This document shows, in pieces, positions 1 to 11,872 of a stretch of 64,000 nt of DNA; position 1 is the first letter of the stretch; each line of letters begins with the position of its first letter. This stretch comes from Pontederia crassipes. Lineage: Eukaryota > Streptophyta > Magnoliopsida > Commelinales > Pontederiaceae. Both the position numbers and the translations under genes were made by a program. Location: positions 53,605,447 to 53,669,446 of the forward strand of contig CM060191.1 of NCBI GenBank assembly GCA_030549335.1, written 5' to 3'. Under the pieces are notes generated by a model. The model did no database searches. It was given only the letters and a program-made list of their open reading frames with translations, and had not been told where the DNA came from.

Positions 1-117
1 AGCTGGGGTAGGCTGTGAAGGTCCGACATCAGCTACGGGCCCTAATACATAATAAATTATTAGTGTCATACCAAATTAAAATTGTGATAATTGATAGATG
101 TACAATAATGTTCTCAC

Positions 118-783
118 CTCAATTGATGTGTTGATCAGTAGCAATCCGCTCGTCTGAATGAATTGAGTCAGGTGCTTGTGCTATCGGTGGCGTAGCAACT
201 GACATTATTAAAAAATAATTAATATAATTAACTGAGAAATGTCAATAACAATAAATATATCACCTAGCGTAAGATGTCGCTCGCCAACGCTAGATTGTGG
301 TGAAGTGTCTGCTTTCTCGGCGGTGGCGGTGGGGTAGCAACTGCCATCACAAGAAAATACATAAAATTTGGCTCCTACATAAAGTTTATTATACAAAAAA
401 TAACCTGCTGTGACATGACGATCGTGGTCGTGCAATCGAGATGTACCGACTATGTTCCCCGTCGACGGTGGAGCAACTGTCACAAAAGTAAAATATTTTA
501 AAAACTCTATCTCCTACTGTCTATTGCCTACAATGTGTCACGTACCTGAAGTGATACGCTCAGCAGACCCACTAATGGATCGCCTACTATATGACGATCC
601 GGCTACGTGCCCCATCGACGGCGGAGGAACTGATATTATTAAAAAAGTAATGTAACTATTATAATCAATAATAAATAAGAAACTCACAATAAATATATTA
701 CATGGTGGTTCTGATGGCTGACTCATCTGGAGTGAACGCTTGGAAGAGCGAGATGACCCAAATGCTCGACCCCTATTAACCAT
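118..783 (-). CDS. CACTA second gene (TnpA-like position), array of mini-exons, partial
   Basis: The reading starts at the ATG at 783-781 (MVNRGRAFGSSRSS). It continues through short segments that each begin after an AG acceptor with TTGCT or TTCCT and end at a GT donor: about 546-629, 405-476, 264-340 and 118-199. Each encodes a proline/serine-rich start such as VPPPSMGHVAG or VAPPSTGNIVG followed by a charged tail, and successive starts are 136-153 bases apart. I infer that one exon plus intron was duplicated several times. The exon after 118 lies off or near the window edge. Position relative to the transposase suggests the TnpA/TNP1-like accessory protein of CACTA elements, but I recognise no domain. 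Exon phases are not all consistent, so a decayed gene is possible. Confidence 0.45.
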
Positions 784-879
784 GACTGAAAAAAAAAAGA
801 AACTTCTCTTATTATCGGTAACCATATATAACTTTTAAAAAAAAGTAAAATGCTTATGTCATTAGAATAACTACGGGAT

Positions 880-3767
880 TCATTCGCTTATTTCATATTC
901 TGATTCATTTTCATCATCTTCATCATCGTCGCTATAATCTTGGTTCGAGTAATCATCCATGAAATTATCGAAGTTCACATCCAAGAGGTCATTTGAATTG
1001 AACTCTTCCATTGGCTCAGCGTCATCGACCAATTGAAAATTCTCAAACGTCTCAACCAATTGGCAAAATGTTCGTCTCGTAGTTTCAATAACTCGTCGTT
1101 TTAAACTAAAGGATTGATTTCTCGTTGTAATTCTTCGAATTTCCTGAATTCATAGTTTTCAATTAATACAATCATATAGAAACAATTAGCTTAAAATTAT
1201 ATAAGAAATTAGAACAAATTGCCTTACTCGAGATATGGTGTCACTTCGCTACAATTTGCAATAACATAATTCTCAACGGCAGTGAGATCTCTGTCATTCA
1301 AGATAACTTTGCGTCCTGGACCAAGAAGTCGACATGGGTACTTGAAGATGGATAGAATATTCATGTCAACTTCTCCTTCACCACCATCATCATTTCTTGA
1401 AACTTGGGTGCGTCGTGATTGTATGTGCGGCTCAAAGTATTTTGAAGTGAAGTTTGACACCTCCTCAATGAAATATGCTTCACATATGGAGCCTTCAATT
1501 TTTGCCTTATTCTTCGCCTTCCTTTTCAAATATAACATGCACCTTTCGAAAGGATACATCCATCGATACTGAACCGGCCCAGCAATTTTTGTTTCATATG
1601 AAAGATGTATAATCAAATGTTCCATCACATCAAAGAAAGAAGGTGGAAATATCTTCTCAGCCTTACACACGGTCACAATAGAAGCCTCTAACCGAGATAT
1701 GTCTTCTTTCCGAACGATGGATGCACAAAGCTCTTTAAAGAACATAGACAATTCTGTTAAAACCTCCCAGATGGCCTTTGGCAAAAGTTCTTTAAAGGCA
1801 ATTGGAAGCGGCCTTTGCATAAAAATATGACAATCATGACTCTTCATCCCGTGTATCTTCCTATTGTCCAAGTCAAAACAACGAGATATGTTTGATACAT
1901 AGCCGTCGGAGAATTTCAATTGTTTTACCCATTCGAAAACCACTTTTCTTTGATCATTGCTCAAGACATAAGTAGCTTTTGGCTTTTTGCATTTATCATT
2001 TTGAAGATGAATGATATCTAACTCTGGTCTTTTGCATATTAATTTTATGTCTTCGCGAGCCTGTATGCTATGTTTTGTTCTTCCTTTAACATCCATAATA
2101 GTGTTGAAGATGTTGTCAAATACGTTCTTCTCCACATGCATGATGTCCAAGTTATGACGTACTAGTTTGAAGACCAATAAGGCAACTCCCAAAAAATACT
2201 TCTTTTCTCTCAATTATGTTCACTTCCAAACCCAATTTGCTTATAACTATCGGCCTTCAGTCCGAATGAGACTTCACTAAGCTTGTTTACTTGCTCTAGC
2301 AATTCTTCTCTTGTCAAATGAGTTGGACACAAAGTGTTCTCGGATGTATTCTTTTTAAATGAGTTTCGATCACGGTGCATCGAATTCTCCAATGGCAGAA
2401 ACATCCTATGACAATCAAACTAGCAAACTTTCCTACAATTTTTCAAATAAAAGGATTTCGTATTCTTTCCTCATATGGGACAAGCAAGTTTTCCTTTTGT
2501 ACTCCAACCACTCAACATTCCATATGCCGGAAAATCACTTATGGTCCACATTAATGCGGCTCTCATAATGAAATTTGGCTTTTTAGATTTGTCATAGGTA
2601 ACCACGCCATCCTCCCACAACATCTTGAGTTCGTCAATCAAAGGTCTTAAGTAAACATCTAAACTTTTACCAGGAGATCGAGGACCCGGAATGATACAGG
2701 TAAGCAATATATTCTCTCATCTCATACACATACTTGGAGGCAAATTATACGGTGTCACAAAAATAGGCCAACATGAATAAGCAGTACTCGATGAGCCAAA
2801 TGGGTTGAAGCCATCGGTGCAAAGTTCTAATCTAACATTGCGTGATTCTGTAGAAAAATCCGGATGAAGTGCATCAAATCGTCTCTATGCCTCCGCATCC
2901 GAAGGATGTGTAATTGAATTTGGATCTTCACGTGCCCCTTCTTTGTGCCACCTCATAAATGATGTAGTTTTTTAGAAAGAAATAGTCATTGTAATATTAG
3001 AACAATCAGAAAGTATCTAAATATTACATTTGCCACATTTTTTTCGAACTTTAAGTATTCTTTTTCTGCTTGAATATGGGCTCGCCACAAATAGAATAAC
3101 TCATAAGTGAGTTATTTTCCTTGTAGTACAACATGCAATGACTGCAGCATGCATCAATCTTCTGATATTCCAACCCTAAATCTCTCATCAACCGTTTGCA
3201 CTTGTAAAACTTTCCCGATAATTTCTCGAAAACTGGAAGCATACTCTTAATAATGGCAAGCATCCGGTCAAAACAACTTTCACTCATATTAAATTCTGAT
3301 TTTAAGTTCATTAGTTGTGCCACTGCGGAAAGTGTAGTTTGCTTCACGCATCCATCCCATAACTTAGAAGCCGAAGGATTTGGATTTTCTTCAATCGATG
3401 TTTCACCAACATTTTCTTCTAACATTGCATCTCGTATCATGTCCCTGTACGGATTGCTCGAGTCGCCCACAACGGTATCTACATTATTTGTTTCTTTAGC
3501 CCATCTTTCTTCGTCATGAAAGAACTAATTGGTGTATTGAAGTAAGAAACCGTTGTAATATAAATCCTTCTGCACATCATATCTTACTTTCCATTGATAA
3601 CATTTGCACTTCCGGCATGGACATAAGATTTCGCCATATGAAGAAGCAACACCTTCATTTTGATATGCCACATTAATGAATTCATCAACACCATCCTTAT
3701 ATTCTTCAGTTATGATGCCATGTTTATCCTTCCAATGACGAATCCAACTACGATCTGACTTTGTCAT
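880..3767 (-). pseudogene. TNP2-like CACTA transposase, degenerate
   Basis: This is the DDE-type transposase of the CACTA element. From the 5' side, 3767-3525 is a transposase-associated domain: KSDRSWIRHWKDKHG, then DEFINVAYQNEG and the zinc-binding-like CPCRKCKC. 3470-3051 matches the region before the catalytic domain, with LMNLKSEFNMSESCFDRML and CCSHCMLYYKEN. 2707-2471 belongs to the Transposase_21 core (DFPAYGMLSGWSTKGKLACP). 2213-1224 carries NLDIMHVEKNVFDNI, then a DUF4218-type segment ending near TSKYFEPH and a short tail TPYLE. A last exon near 1150-880 ends in the acidic tail YSDDDEDDENESEYEISE. The pieces sit in different frames, with stops and shifts between 2213 and 3051, for example at the 2404-2210 piece. 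I judge it a broken copy; some gaps may be introns. Confidence 0.85.
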
Positions 3768-3929
3768 TTCTATAACGGACAACATTAAACCATATGTCAA
3801 TAAATTCGTGTACTTAAACGTGTGATTTTGAACTTACGAATTAAGTCCAAAATCACATGTTTCAAGTACTTTATCGTCAAATCGTAATCTCATTTTATCA
3901 CCAAGAATGTGGAAGTACATGAATTTATT

Positions 3930-4405
3930 CATAAGTTAACTTGACAATTAACATAAGTTAACTTAACTTAAGTAATACTTAACTTAAGTACTACTTAACT
4001 TAATTCATAACATTAATAAGTTAACTTAACTTAAGTAATACTTAACTTAAGTACTACTTAACTTAATTCATAACATGAATAAGTAACACTTAACTTAAGT
4101 AACACTTAAGTAATACTTAAGTACTACTTAACTTAATTCATAACATGAATAAGTAATACTTAACTTAAGTAATACTTAACTTAATTCATAACATGAATAT
4201 ATAAATAATACTTAACTTAAGTAATACTTAACTTAATTCCTAAGATATTATACTTAATAAGTAATACTAACTTCACGCTAATTAACTTAAGTACTGCTTA
4301 ATTTAACATGATAATAATATGAATAAGTAATACTTAACTTAACATGAATAATAACAAGAATAATTAACTTAATTTAACTTCATGTATTAATAATTAACTT
4401 AATTA
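3930..4405. repeat. AT-rich palindromic minisatellite inside the CACTA element
   Basis: The stretch is made almost wholly of CTTAACTTAAGTAATA and TACTACTTAACTTAATTCATAACATGAATAAG words, recurring with a period near 60-65 bases and drifting towards the right end. The core TTAACTTAAGTTAA is palindromic, so the array could fold into hairpins in single-stranded DNA. It lies upstream of the transposase start (read on the minus strand), where a CACTA promoter would be. Confidence 0.85.
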
Positions 4406-4418
4406 ACATGGTGGCGGG

Positions 4419-5105
4419 CTAGTACCTTCTTAACCGGAGGACGGCGAAGGGCGGAGGGCGGCCGAGACGGCGGTGGAGGCGGTGGGCAGTGGCGGCGGAA
4501 ACGGACGTCGGCGGCGGTGGAGGGAGGACACGGCGGAGGGCGGACGAGGCGGCGGTGGAGGCGACCCGCTGTCGAGGGCGGGCGTCGGGGAGGTGGACGA
4601 CGCGGCAGTGGAGGCGGACGATGCGGCGGCGGTGGATGCCAAGGGCGGCGGTGGAGGCGGACGACGCAGCGGCGGTGGACGCCAAGGGCGGCGGTGGAGG
4701 CGGACGATGCGGTGGCGGAGGCGACCAACGGCGGAGGGCGGTGGAGGCGACCCGTGATTGAGGGTGGGCATCGGGGAGGCAGACGACGCGGCGGCGAAGG
4801 CGGACGACGCGGCGGCGGTGGACGCCAAGGGCGGCGGTGGAGGCGGACGACGCGGTGGAGGGCGGGGGTCGGGGAGGCGGACGACGCGGCGCCGGAGGCT
4901 GTCGAATGCGGAGGGCGCCGGAGGCGAATGGCTGTGGAGGCGAAGGACGATGACGGCGGTGGACGGAGATCGTCGGGCATCGGACGTCGGGCGAAGACTG
5001 GAGGCGGCAGTGGAGGGCGTCGAAGGTCGGGCGTCGAAGGTCGGGCGACGGGCGCCGGAGGTCGGGCGTCGGGGCGCGTCGGAGGTCGGGGCGCGCGCGA
5101 TGGTA
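4419..5105. repeat. GC-rich GGCGGCGG/GGAGGCGGACGA low-complexity block
   Basis: About 690 bases are built from GGCGGCGGTGGAGGCGGACGACGC-type units, in sharp contrast to the AT-rich surroundings. All six frames are open by composition alone, giving Gly/Arg/Asp-rich or Pro/Ser/His-rich conceptual proteins. I call no gene here. Similar GC-rich blocks are common as captured or amplified material inside plant transposons; the block lies within the CACTA element, between the minisatellite and the subterminal region. Confidence 0.8.
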
Positions 5106-5149
5106 AACAGTAAAAAGTGAAAATGAAGAAGAGGGTTAGGGATTTAAGT

Positions 5150-6695
5150 AATTTTTAGCATCGCAATATAACGATACGCTACATCGATGCCATGTAGGCG
5201 TCGACACTGTCACAATTCGGCTAGCGCGGCGCTATAGAGAAGCTAATGTGTCGCTAAGGCAACGTAGCGACACCATCGCGTCGTCGGGGCGTCTCAATTG
5301 TGTAGCATCTCAATATCGCGATGCCATTGAGACGCTCAATAAAAGTTTTTTCAAATTTTTTTAGTATGTATGTAATTTTATTTATCAATGTAACATCTCA
5401 TCGCATTATGCTCCGTTCCAATTGTTTTATTTTCTTCCGATAATCTATCATGTATGTATACAAAATTATAAATATGTATGTATATGTGTATATAACACAA
5501 ATGTTTGTGTATAAATATACATATGTAATAAAAGCGTACGTATATATATGTCTACGTGTGAGAGATTAAGTTACAACAATGTGTTTCGTCTATATGTATT
5601 ATAAATATAAATGTGTATGTATATGTCTATACATGTGCGAGTCATATATATATAGATAACATGTATAAGTATACGTATTCGAAGTGAATATATATGTGTA
5701 TTTGTTTATATGTGTCAGATTAGGTTATAATAATATGTATATATGCACTTATTATATATAGGTATCAGCATATACGCGTATTTATATATCTATATGTGCC
5801 CGATTGAGCGAGGGGTAAAAAGTTAGCTTAGGAGGCGCAATACATACGCCATTGAGTCTCTAGGTTCATTTAGCGACTCCGTAGCACCGAACTAGCATCT
5901 AAAACAATATGACGTCTCGAACGTGCGACGCTAGAGAGACGCCCATAGTATCATCATAGCGTCGATAATAGCTTCGGCGCTCATTAAACGCTAGGTAGAC
6001 GCTATTGTGTGTCTACTGTGACGCTAACATATCACTCACTTAATCAACCATCGTAATCCCATGATTAAGTATATAATAATAATATATGCATAATTAAGAT
6101 ATTATATATATTATATGTATACATAACATAAATAATATAGGTAAAAAATTATATATTTAGGAACACTCTTATCATGTAAAAATACATACATATATATATA
6201 TATATAATCGTGTAATTAATACATCTATATGTTGATATTATGCTATTGATAATATGTTAATAATCGTGTAATTAATACTAATATAATATTTAATGAATTT
6301 ATTGATTGACATATAGTATATATAATATAGTATTTAAATATATATTGTAGCGTCTCATTAGCATCTCTTTCGATTGAGATGCCATGTAGCGTCGCTTTAG
6401 AGTCTTCATTCATGCGACGCTAGATTCGCGTCTAACGTTGTCGATGCCATAACGGCGCTAGGTACTACCGCGCATTTGCGGTTGCTGCCGAGAAATAATA
6501 ACGTCTACGTAGCATCTTGATTGCGCTACTTTTAACGTCAACTCTCTGAGTAGCTAGGAAGACGCTAATGAGACGCTATTGAGAGGCAAGTGGCGTCTGA
6601 TTCTTGTGACGCTAAAGAAGCGCAATGGAGGCGCTAGTGGCGTCTTTATAGCATCACATACTTTTGAGGCGCTACATGGCGTCGCTAATCGCTAA
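5150..6695. repeat. CACTA subterminal repeat region
   Basis: Short words such as GACGCTA, TAGCGTC, GCGTCGCTA and GAGACGCTA recur in both orientations, dense at 5150-5340, 5820-6030 and 6350-6690, with AT-rich tracts of TATATGTGTATA type between. In CACTA elements such subterminal motifs bind the TnpA-type protein. No gene is visible. Confidence 0.75.
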
Positions 6696-6708
6696 TTTTC
6701 TTGTAGTG
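6696..6708 (-). repeat. CACTA terminal inverted repeat (5' end of element)
   Basis: TTTTCTTGTAGTG is the reverse complement of CACTACAAGAAAA. The same terminus occurs in direct orientation at 44267. Confidence 0.9.
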
Positions 6709-6737
6709 TAGGAGGGTGAAATTTTGGGACGTTACAT

Positions 6738-7440
6738 TAAATCTCTTGAAATATCAATCGAATGGAAACAAGAGACAAAATTACTACTCTACAGCCAATC
6801 ATTAGAACATTAAATAGTTCATGCCAGTTGTCGAGCTAACTGATTGTATAAACTTGAACCAAATATAATCCTATGTAATATGAATAAGTTAATAACCAAA
6901 TTGTTTCAAATTTCAATAACATATAATTGATTGATAATATTTCACTTTGATGGTTAACAATAATAATTTTAATATTGCTCTTTCTCTTTGTTTCTTTCTT
7001 AGTAAACCGTGGGTTTTCATGGAAGATTCCTTTGATTTATGTAAGGTGGTTTTTTTATTAAAAGAATCCCCTTAACTTGGTCATCTCTACTCAAGTGGTT
7101 TGATAGATCTTATTCTCTTGGACCGAATCATCAGCCTCTACTCAAGTGGCCAGTTTAATAATATCACTTCAAAAGAGATCAAAACTCCCTTTGAAAAGCA
7201 ATAGAGATCCATTCACATCCCTTATACCGAAAATACCCTTATGCGACGATCATTCCTTGACCATAGATCACTAATTTAGCGGTCCTACCAAGTTACAACG
7301 GCTGGAACACGAGATGACCAAAGGCATCAAATCCAATATTGGCAAAGACGTCTTTTTGGTAAGCTTAGAGGAGTCTTCTTCCTATGTGATTTTTTTAAGA
7401 AAACAAGTTGGAGGGGGCTACTCATTGCCAAAAGGGTGGG
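6738..7440. repeat. Duplicated copy of the FNR upstream region
   Basis: The block starting TCTTGAAATATCAATCGAAT matches the block starting at 8590, with shared words such as GGAAACAAGAGACAAAATTA and TTGGACCGAATC. Its right part (AAGAAAACAAGTTGGAGGGGG near 7400) matches 20880-20910 just upstream of the FNR promoter. I infer an old segmental duplication; this copy has no FNR gene after it. Confidence 0.7.
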
Positions 7441-8589
7441 ATGGAATATGAAGTAACAAAATTTTTAACACTATGTTTGAATATTTTTTACATTAGTTAT
7501 GAGGGGTTGATTTGAGTGGTTAAGTCTTCCGAACAACATATTTTGTATTCCACCAAAATGGTAGAATGAGAATGAATTAATATTTTTTTGTCCAAATTAA
7601 CCCATTCTCTCTCTTCTCCCCTCCCTCTCTCTCCCCTCATGAGCTTAGGAATCCAACCCAACTTGATTGGGTTGGATTGGCAACAACCAAGGTGGGACCC
7701 GAACCGACTCGGCCATGATCTAACTCGATTATTCGATTTATTTAGTTTCTATTTATTTATTTTTTATATAATTTAATTTTTAAAATACACAAAAATGAAG
7801 GGTAAAAAATACTTCTATTTATGTTGAGTTAGGGTTGATCCTAAAAATTTCAACTCGACTCAATTTGACCAAACATGGTCGGGTTGGTTCACATGTCGGG
7901 TCCACCGATGAATACACATATATATGATGAAAGGTAAATAAAATTAACATAAGAATTTTTTATTTTCTAATCAATCATCTTCCACAATTTATTATCCAAG
8001 CATACACCTTCTAATGACATACCACACGATACCACATCATCTCTCATTACACCACTCTATCCCATCTCTCCATGACTTAATTGTCAAACAAGTCCAACAT
8101 TCTTGTGCCCTTTTCACAGGAAAATGGCAACAAACAATCCGAATTTCTTGCAGGGTTTACAAAAATGGGATAATTTCTTCCAAAATATAAACACCTTCAA
8201 TTTTGTGGAAGATTCATGATTGGGTTCCAAAAATTAGGTGAGCCTTATTTATCAATAAGCCTTTCATCTATTATTGTCTTTCCCATTAAACAAAGTTGAG
8301 TTGTACAATAACATCCCTCCTATTGCCAACTTACATCAAGTAGGAAAGAAGAGCGACAATATGTTTGTTAATGATATCTCTTATTAGATAAATCAAGGCA
8401 ATCATACTCAATGAAATGATAATTTAATAATTTCTCATTTTCCATATTTCAAAATTATTTCCAATTTTATTGGGCTTTTCAAATTGATATTATTTGAGAA
8501 ATTTTGCACATTAAGAAGGTTTAGGTTTTGATTTTGACTATTAATTTAATACAATAATTCTCAGCATATTTCTTAATGTTCAATATCTT
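7441..8589. other. Intergenic, nothing recognised
   Basis: AT-rich sequence with a CTCTCT-rich patch near 7608-7640 and a GGGTTGG-rich patch near 7660-7690. No reading frame shows family resemblance. Confidence 0.6.
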
Positions 8590-8981
8590 GAAATATTAAT
8601 CCAATGGAAACAAGAGACAAAATTACTATTTGCAACCAACCATTAGAACTTTAAACAGTTCTGACAAGTCGTCAAGCTAACCGACAGTACAAACTTGGAC
8701 CAAATATTATCCAATATAATATGAATAAATTACATAACCAAATTGTTTCAACGCTCAAGAAGATTTAATTCATCCACAATATTGCATTTTGATTCTTAAC
8801 CATGAATAACTTTAATATTGCTCTTCTTCTTTAGTTCATTCTTAACTCTCATTTTTGTGGAAGAATTCTTCGATTTCTGCAATGAATCTGATTTATCCAG
8901 TCCGTGAGTTCATTTGTTTAAGAGATCTTACTCTTTTGGACCGAATCGTCTCCTTATGGTTGGGTGGCCAGTTTAATAAGA
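8590..8981. repeat. Second copy of the duplicated FNR upstream block
   Basis: It aligns with 6738-7160 until TGGCCAGTTTAATAAGA, where similarity stops at 8981. It resumes at about 20755 beyond the inserted sequence and runs into the FNR promoter. The segment between (8982-9391 plus 20154-20750, ignoring the retrotransposon) is absent from the 6738 copy. Confidence 0.65.
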
Positions 8982-9391
8982 TGTGGACACTCCTACACTG
9001 TCCGGTCTAGACCTAGCAGCCGTCTTCGGAAGTGCGGCTCGGGTGATTCGTTCGTGGGGCGTGCACTCCAACTTCAGATCGCATGTGCCCAAAACCCGCC
9101 CTTTGGACTAAACAACTTCCTCTTGTGCCTTCGATGTCTCCGCTCATTGCCGCTGATGTTTTTGTTCCTATGCCGAGTGCGCCGCCTCCTACTTTCCTAT
9201 GTCTTCGCAAGGTTGAGTGTGATAGATTTACGATCTAAGCCCAAGACGCTGAGCGTGGCTGATTGACGAACTCGATGCCTTCAACGCTGCTGCTGACTGC
9301 CGAGGAGGACATTCCCAAGGTCATTGACCTCGACATTCCTCACCGTCGTAATAGGACCATGGTCTTCGAAGTTTCTCGTCGACACGCTGCC
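8982..9391 (+). other. Coding-like peptide-repeat block, left part
   Basis: GC content rises. The end of the block reads as VIDLDIPHRRNRTMVFEVSRRHAA and continues in frame across the retrotransposon insertion site at 20159. Repeats of this HRYNR/LLEVSH type are described under the right part. No start, stop or known family could be assigned, so I treat it as unexplained sequence, perhaps a gene relic. Confidence 0.35.
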
Positions 9392-11872
9392 TGTAACGCC
9401 TCCAAAATTCGGCCCTAATTTAAAACTTTTGCCGAACCCCGGATGGCATTACGTCGACCTTGACATGACCTAATTTCATAAAACATTACAGCGGAAAACG
9501 TAATAATAATAAACATAAATAATAGTATCATAAAACAACGAAAGACTTCATCATATAAAAATCTCATGACAACAATACTAGCCCATGGCCACATAGGTTC
9601 TAACATCAATACCCAACATAGGGTTCATAATACATAAATGAGTCCAAATAAACGTAAAAGACTCAAAGACCCATAAGCCATACATACTTAACTCTTATAA
9701 GAGTTCCTCATCATAACATAAAAGACTAAGTGATAACTTGGGCCTTAGCCCGACCAACCCATGTGCAACGTCTCCGTCATGAGGCTCTCGCCGACGAACC
9801 TAAGCCTCGTCCATACCTGCATGGATCCATGGGGTGCAGGAGATTTCTCCCGCTAGAGTATGTTGAGGTCCATGCATGCTATGATCCTATGACATAATCT
9901 CTACATGTCATGGCATATGCATATCATCATCATGGAACATAAAACATATGCATGCTATGAGCTATTTATGCATACTACATGGCATATGAACATATCATCA
10001 TAGCAAGATAATATAAACATATAACTTCTTAACATTAAGTCAAAGCATATCATAACCTATCATTATGCTAAGACATATCATCATTTATCTTGTTTTACTT
10101 GGACATCTTCTTTCTTAACATCTTATGGCAAGGGGACATACATTAGCATCCGATTGGAACTTTCATTAACATCATCATTTTTATGTCCCAAGTCATCTTT
10201 GGAAAGTACATACATATTTGTAAGACTTTACTTTCCACTTTATATCATCTTTTCATCTTCTATCTTGATTAAGATAGCTTATTATCTTGGTGATTGGGAA
10301 GATCATGATGATTCGCGGGAACTTAGCTAGCTAGGCCGGGACGATTGCCCCAATTTTGAAAGGATTCTTCCCTAGAAATACGACACATCAGCTAGCATGT
10401 GAAGACTTTATTCCCCTCCACGATTACAACAAGACACCTTCATGCCAATCCATTTTTTACTTTCATTCATCATTACATACAATCATTCATCACATATTGC
10501 ATGTTTTAATCCTATTTAAGGTCATACATACTTCAAATCATAACCAATCATCTGTCCAAAATGGACGACCGTTTCTTTAACGGTCGACCTCAGGACTACA
10601 CATCAGGCGATCGGTCGGATTATCAGTCGACCGATTTAGTCATTTTGGACGATCGAAACAAGAGTTTCGGTTCGACCGCTAATCACAGAATGTAACACTC
10701 TTCTAAATCAGACGATCGCTGGATTATCGGTCGACCGATACATGACTTTCAGACGCCCGAAGTGAACTTCGGATCGTCCGCTAATCATAGAATGTAACTG
10801 CTACTCAAATCGGACGACCGCTGGAATATCGGTCGACCGATACTCGGCTTTCGGACGACCGAAGCAAGGTGCTCGGACGTTCGCTAATCACAGAATGTTT
10901 CGACTCCATATATCGGACGATCGTTGGGATATCGGTCGACCGGTACATGATTTTCAGACGACCGAATCAAGGTGTTCGTACGTCCGCTAATCACAGAATG
11001 TGTCTGCCCTTCCAAAATGGTCGACCGATAAGGGAATCGGTCGCCCGTTTTGAGACGACAGCTACACGATTTTTACATGATTTCTTTCCAAATCTTACAT
11101 GCATTGACATGATCACTACATATTAACTTTCAAACATCATAATAGACATCTCATGACATTCTTAATATACTAAACATGAAACATATGAGATTTTCACATG
11201 GAGACATTTAACATGCTAAGCAAGTTCATAAATGTACATGGGCATAAAACCATTTCACTTTGAGATAACATAAATTACAATGAACATCATAGTTCTAAAC
11301 ATTATTAGCATGAGAACATAAATCTTAATAGAACATAGCACAAACAAGCACTAATATGCATAAGTCCTTAATCATCCATTTCAAGAACACAAGTTGGTTC
11401 TTCATGCCCTAATCCATTCACACAAGCATCATTAGGGGAGTGATTAAGGTTTAGGATCCCCTCAAGCATACCTTAATAGCTAACTTAAATCCTAACTTCT
11501 TCCTTCACTTCAAACCACCCCTCCTCCCTTCTTCTAGTTGTTGTCCACGAATCCACCAAGAGTTGCTACAGTGTAGAGGTGAGTAAGTGAAGCTATTAGA
11601 GTGAGCTAAATAGAGAGGAGCTTAAGTAGAAGCTTACTGTAGCTACAGTAATCGAATTACTGTAGCTCTCCCCTGCTGGCCGAATGAGAGGAGATGGTGA
11701 GCGAATGAAGAACAGCTACAGTGCCACCCTCAATTGCTCGGCCGACTTGGAGTTGGTGGGAAAAGGTGAGTTACCTTTTATGTTATAATAATGTTTTGGG
11801 CTTTGGTGGGCTTGCGCGTGTGGACCTTTCTCACTTCTTTTCTCTTTTTTTTTATTTCTTTAGGACGTTACA
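9392..11872 (-). repeat. LTR (3' side in element orientation)
   Basis: About 2.48 kb, nearly identical to 17650-20153. It contains a roughly 102-bp tandem array at about 10590-11060 with GGTCGACC-type palindromes. Confidence 0.93.

Larger units (their letters stand above)
1..6708 (-). mobile_element. CACTA (En/Spm) DNA transposon, left end beyond the window
   Basis: The right terminus reads TTTTCTTGTAGTG at 6696-6708, the reverse complement of the plant CACTA terminal repeat CACTACAAGAAAA. Inside lie a 1.5-kb subterminal region rich in short GACGCTA/TAGCGTC words, a TNP2-like transposase on the minus strand, and a second minus-strand gene built of mini-exons. The order transposase then second gene, read away from 6708, fits CACTA organisation with the 5' end at 6708. 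The other terminus is not in the window, so full length is unknown. The three bases after the terminus are TAG, a possible half of the 3-bp target duplication. The transposase frame is interrupted, so this copy is probably not autonomous. Confidence 0.88.

Noticed and set aside
4399-5120. Several overlapping 90-200 residue reading frames rich in Gly/Arg or Pro/Ser/His
   Set aside because: All frames on both strands are open because of GGCGGC composition. There is no start context, no domain, and the block is a tandem repeat within a transposon.
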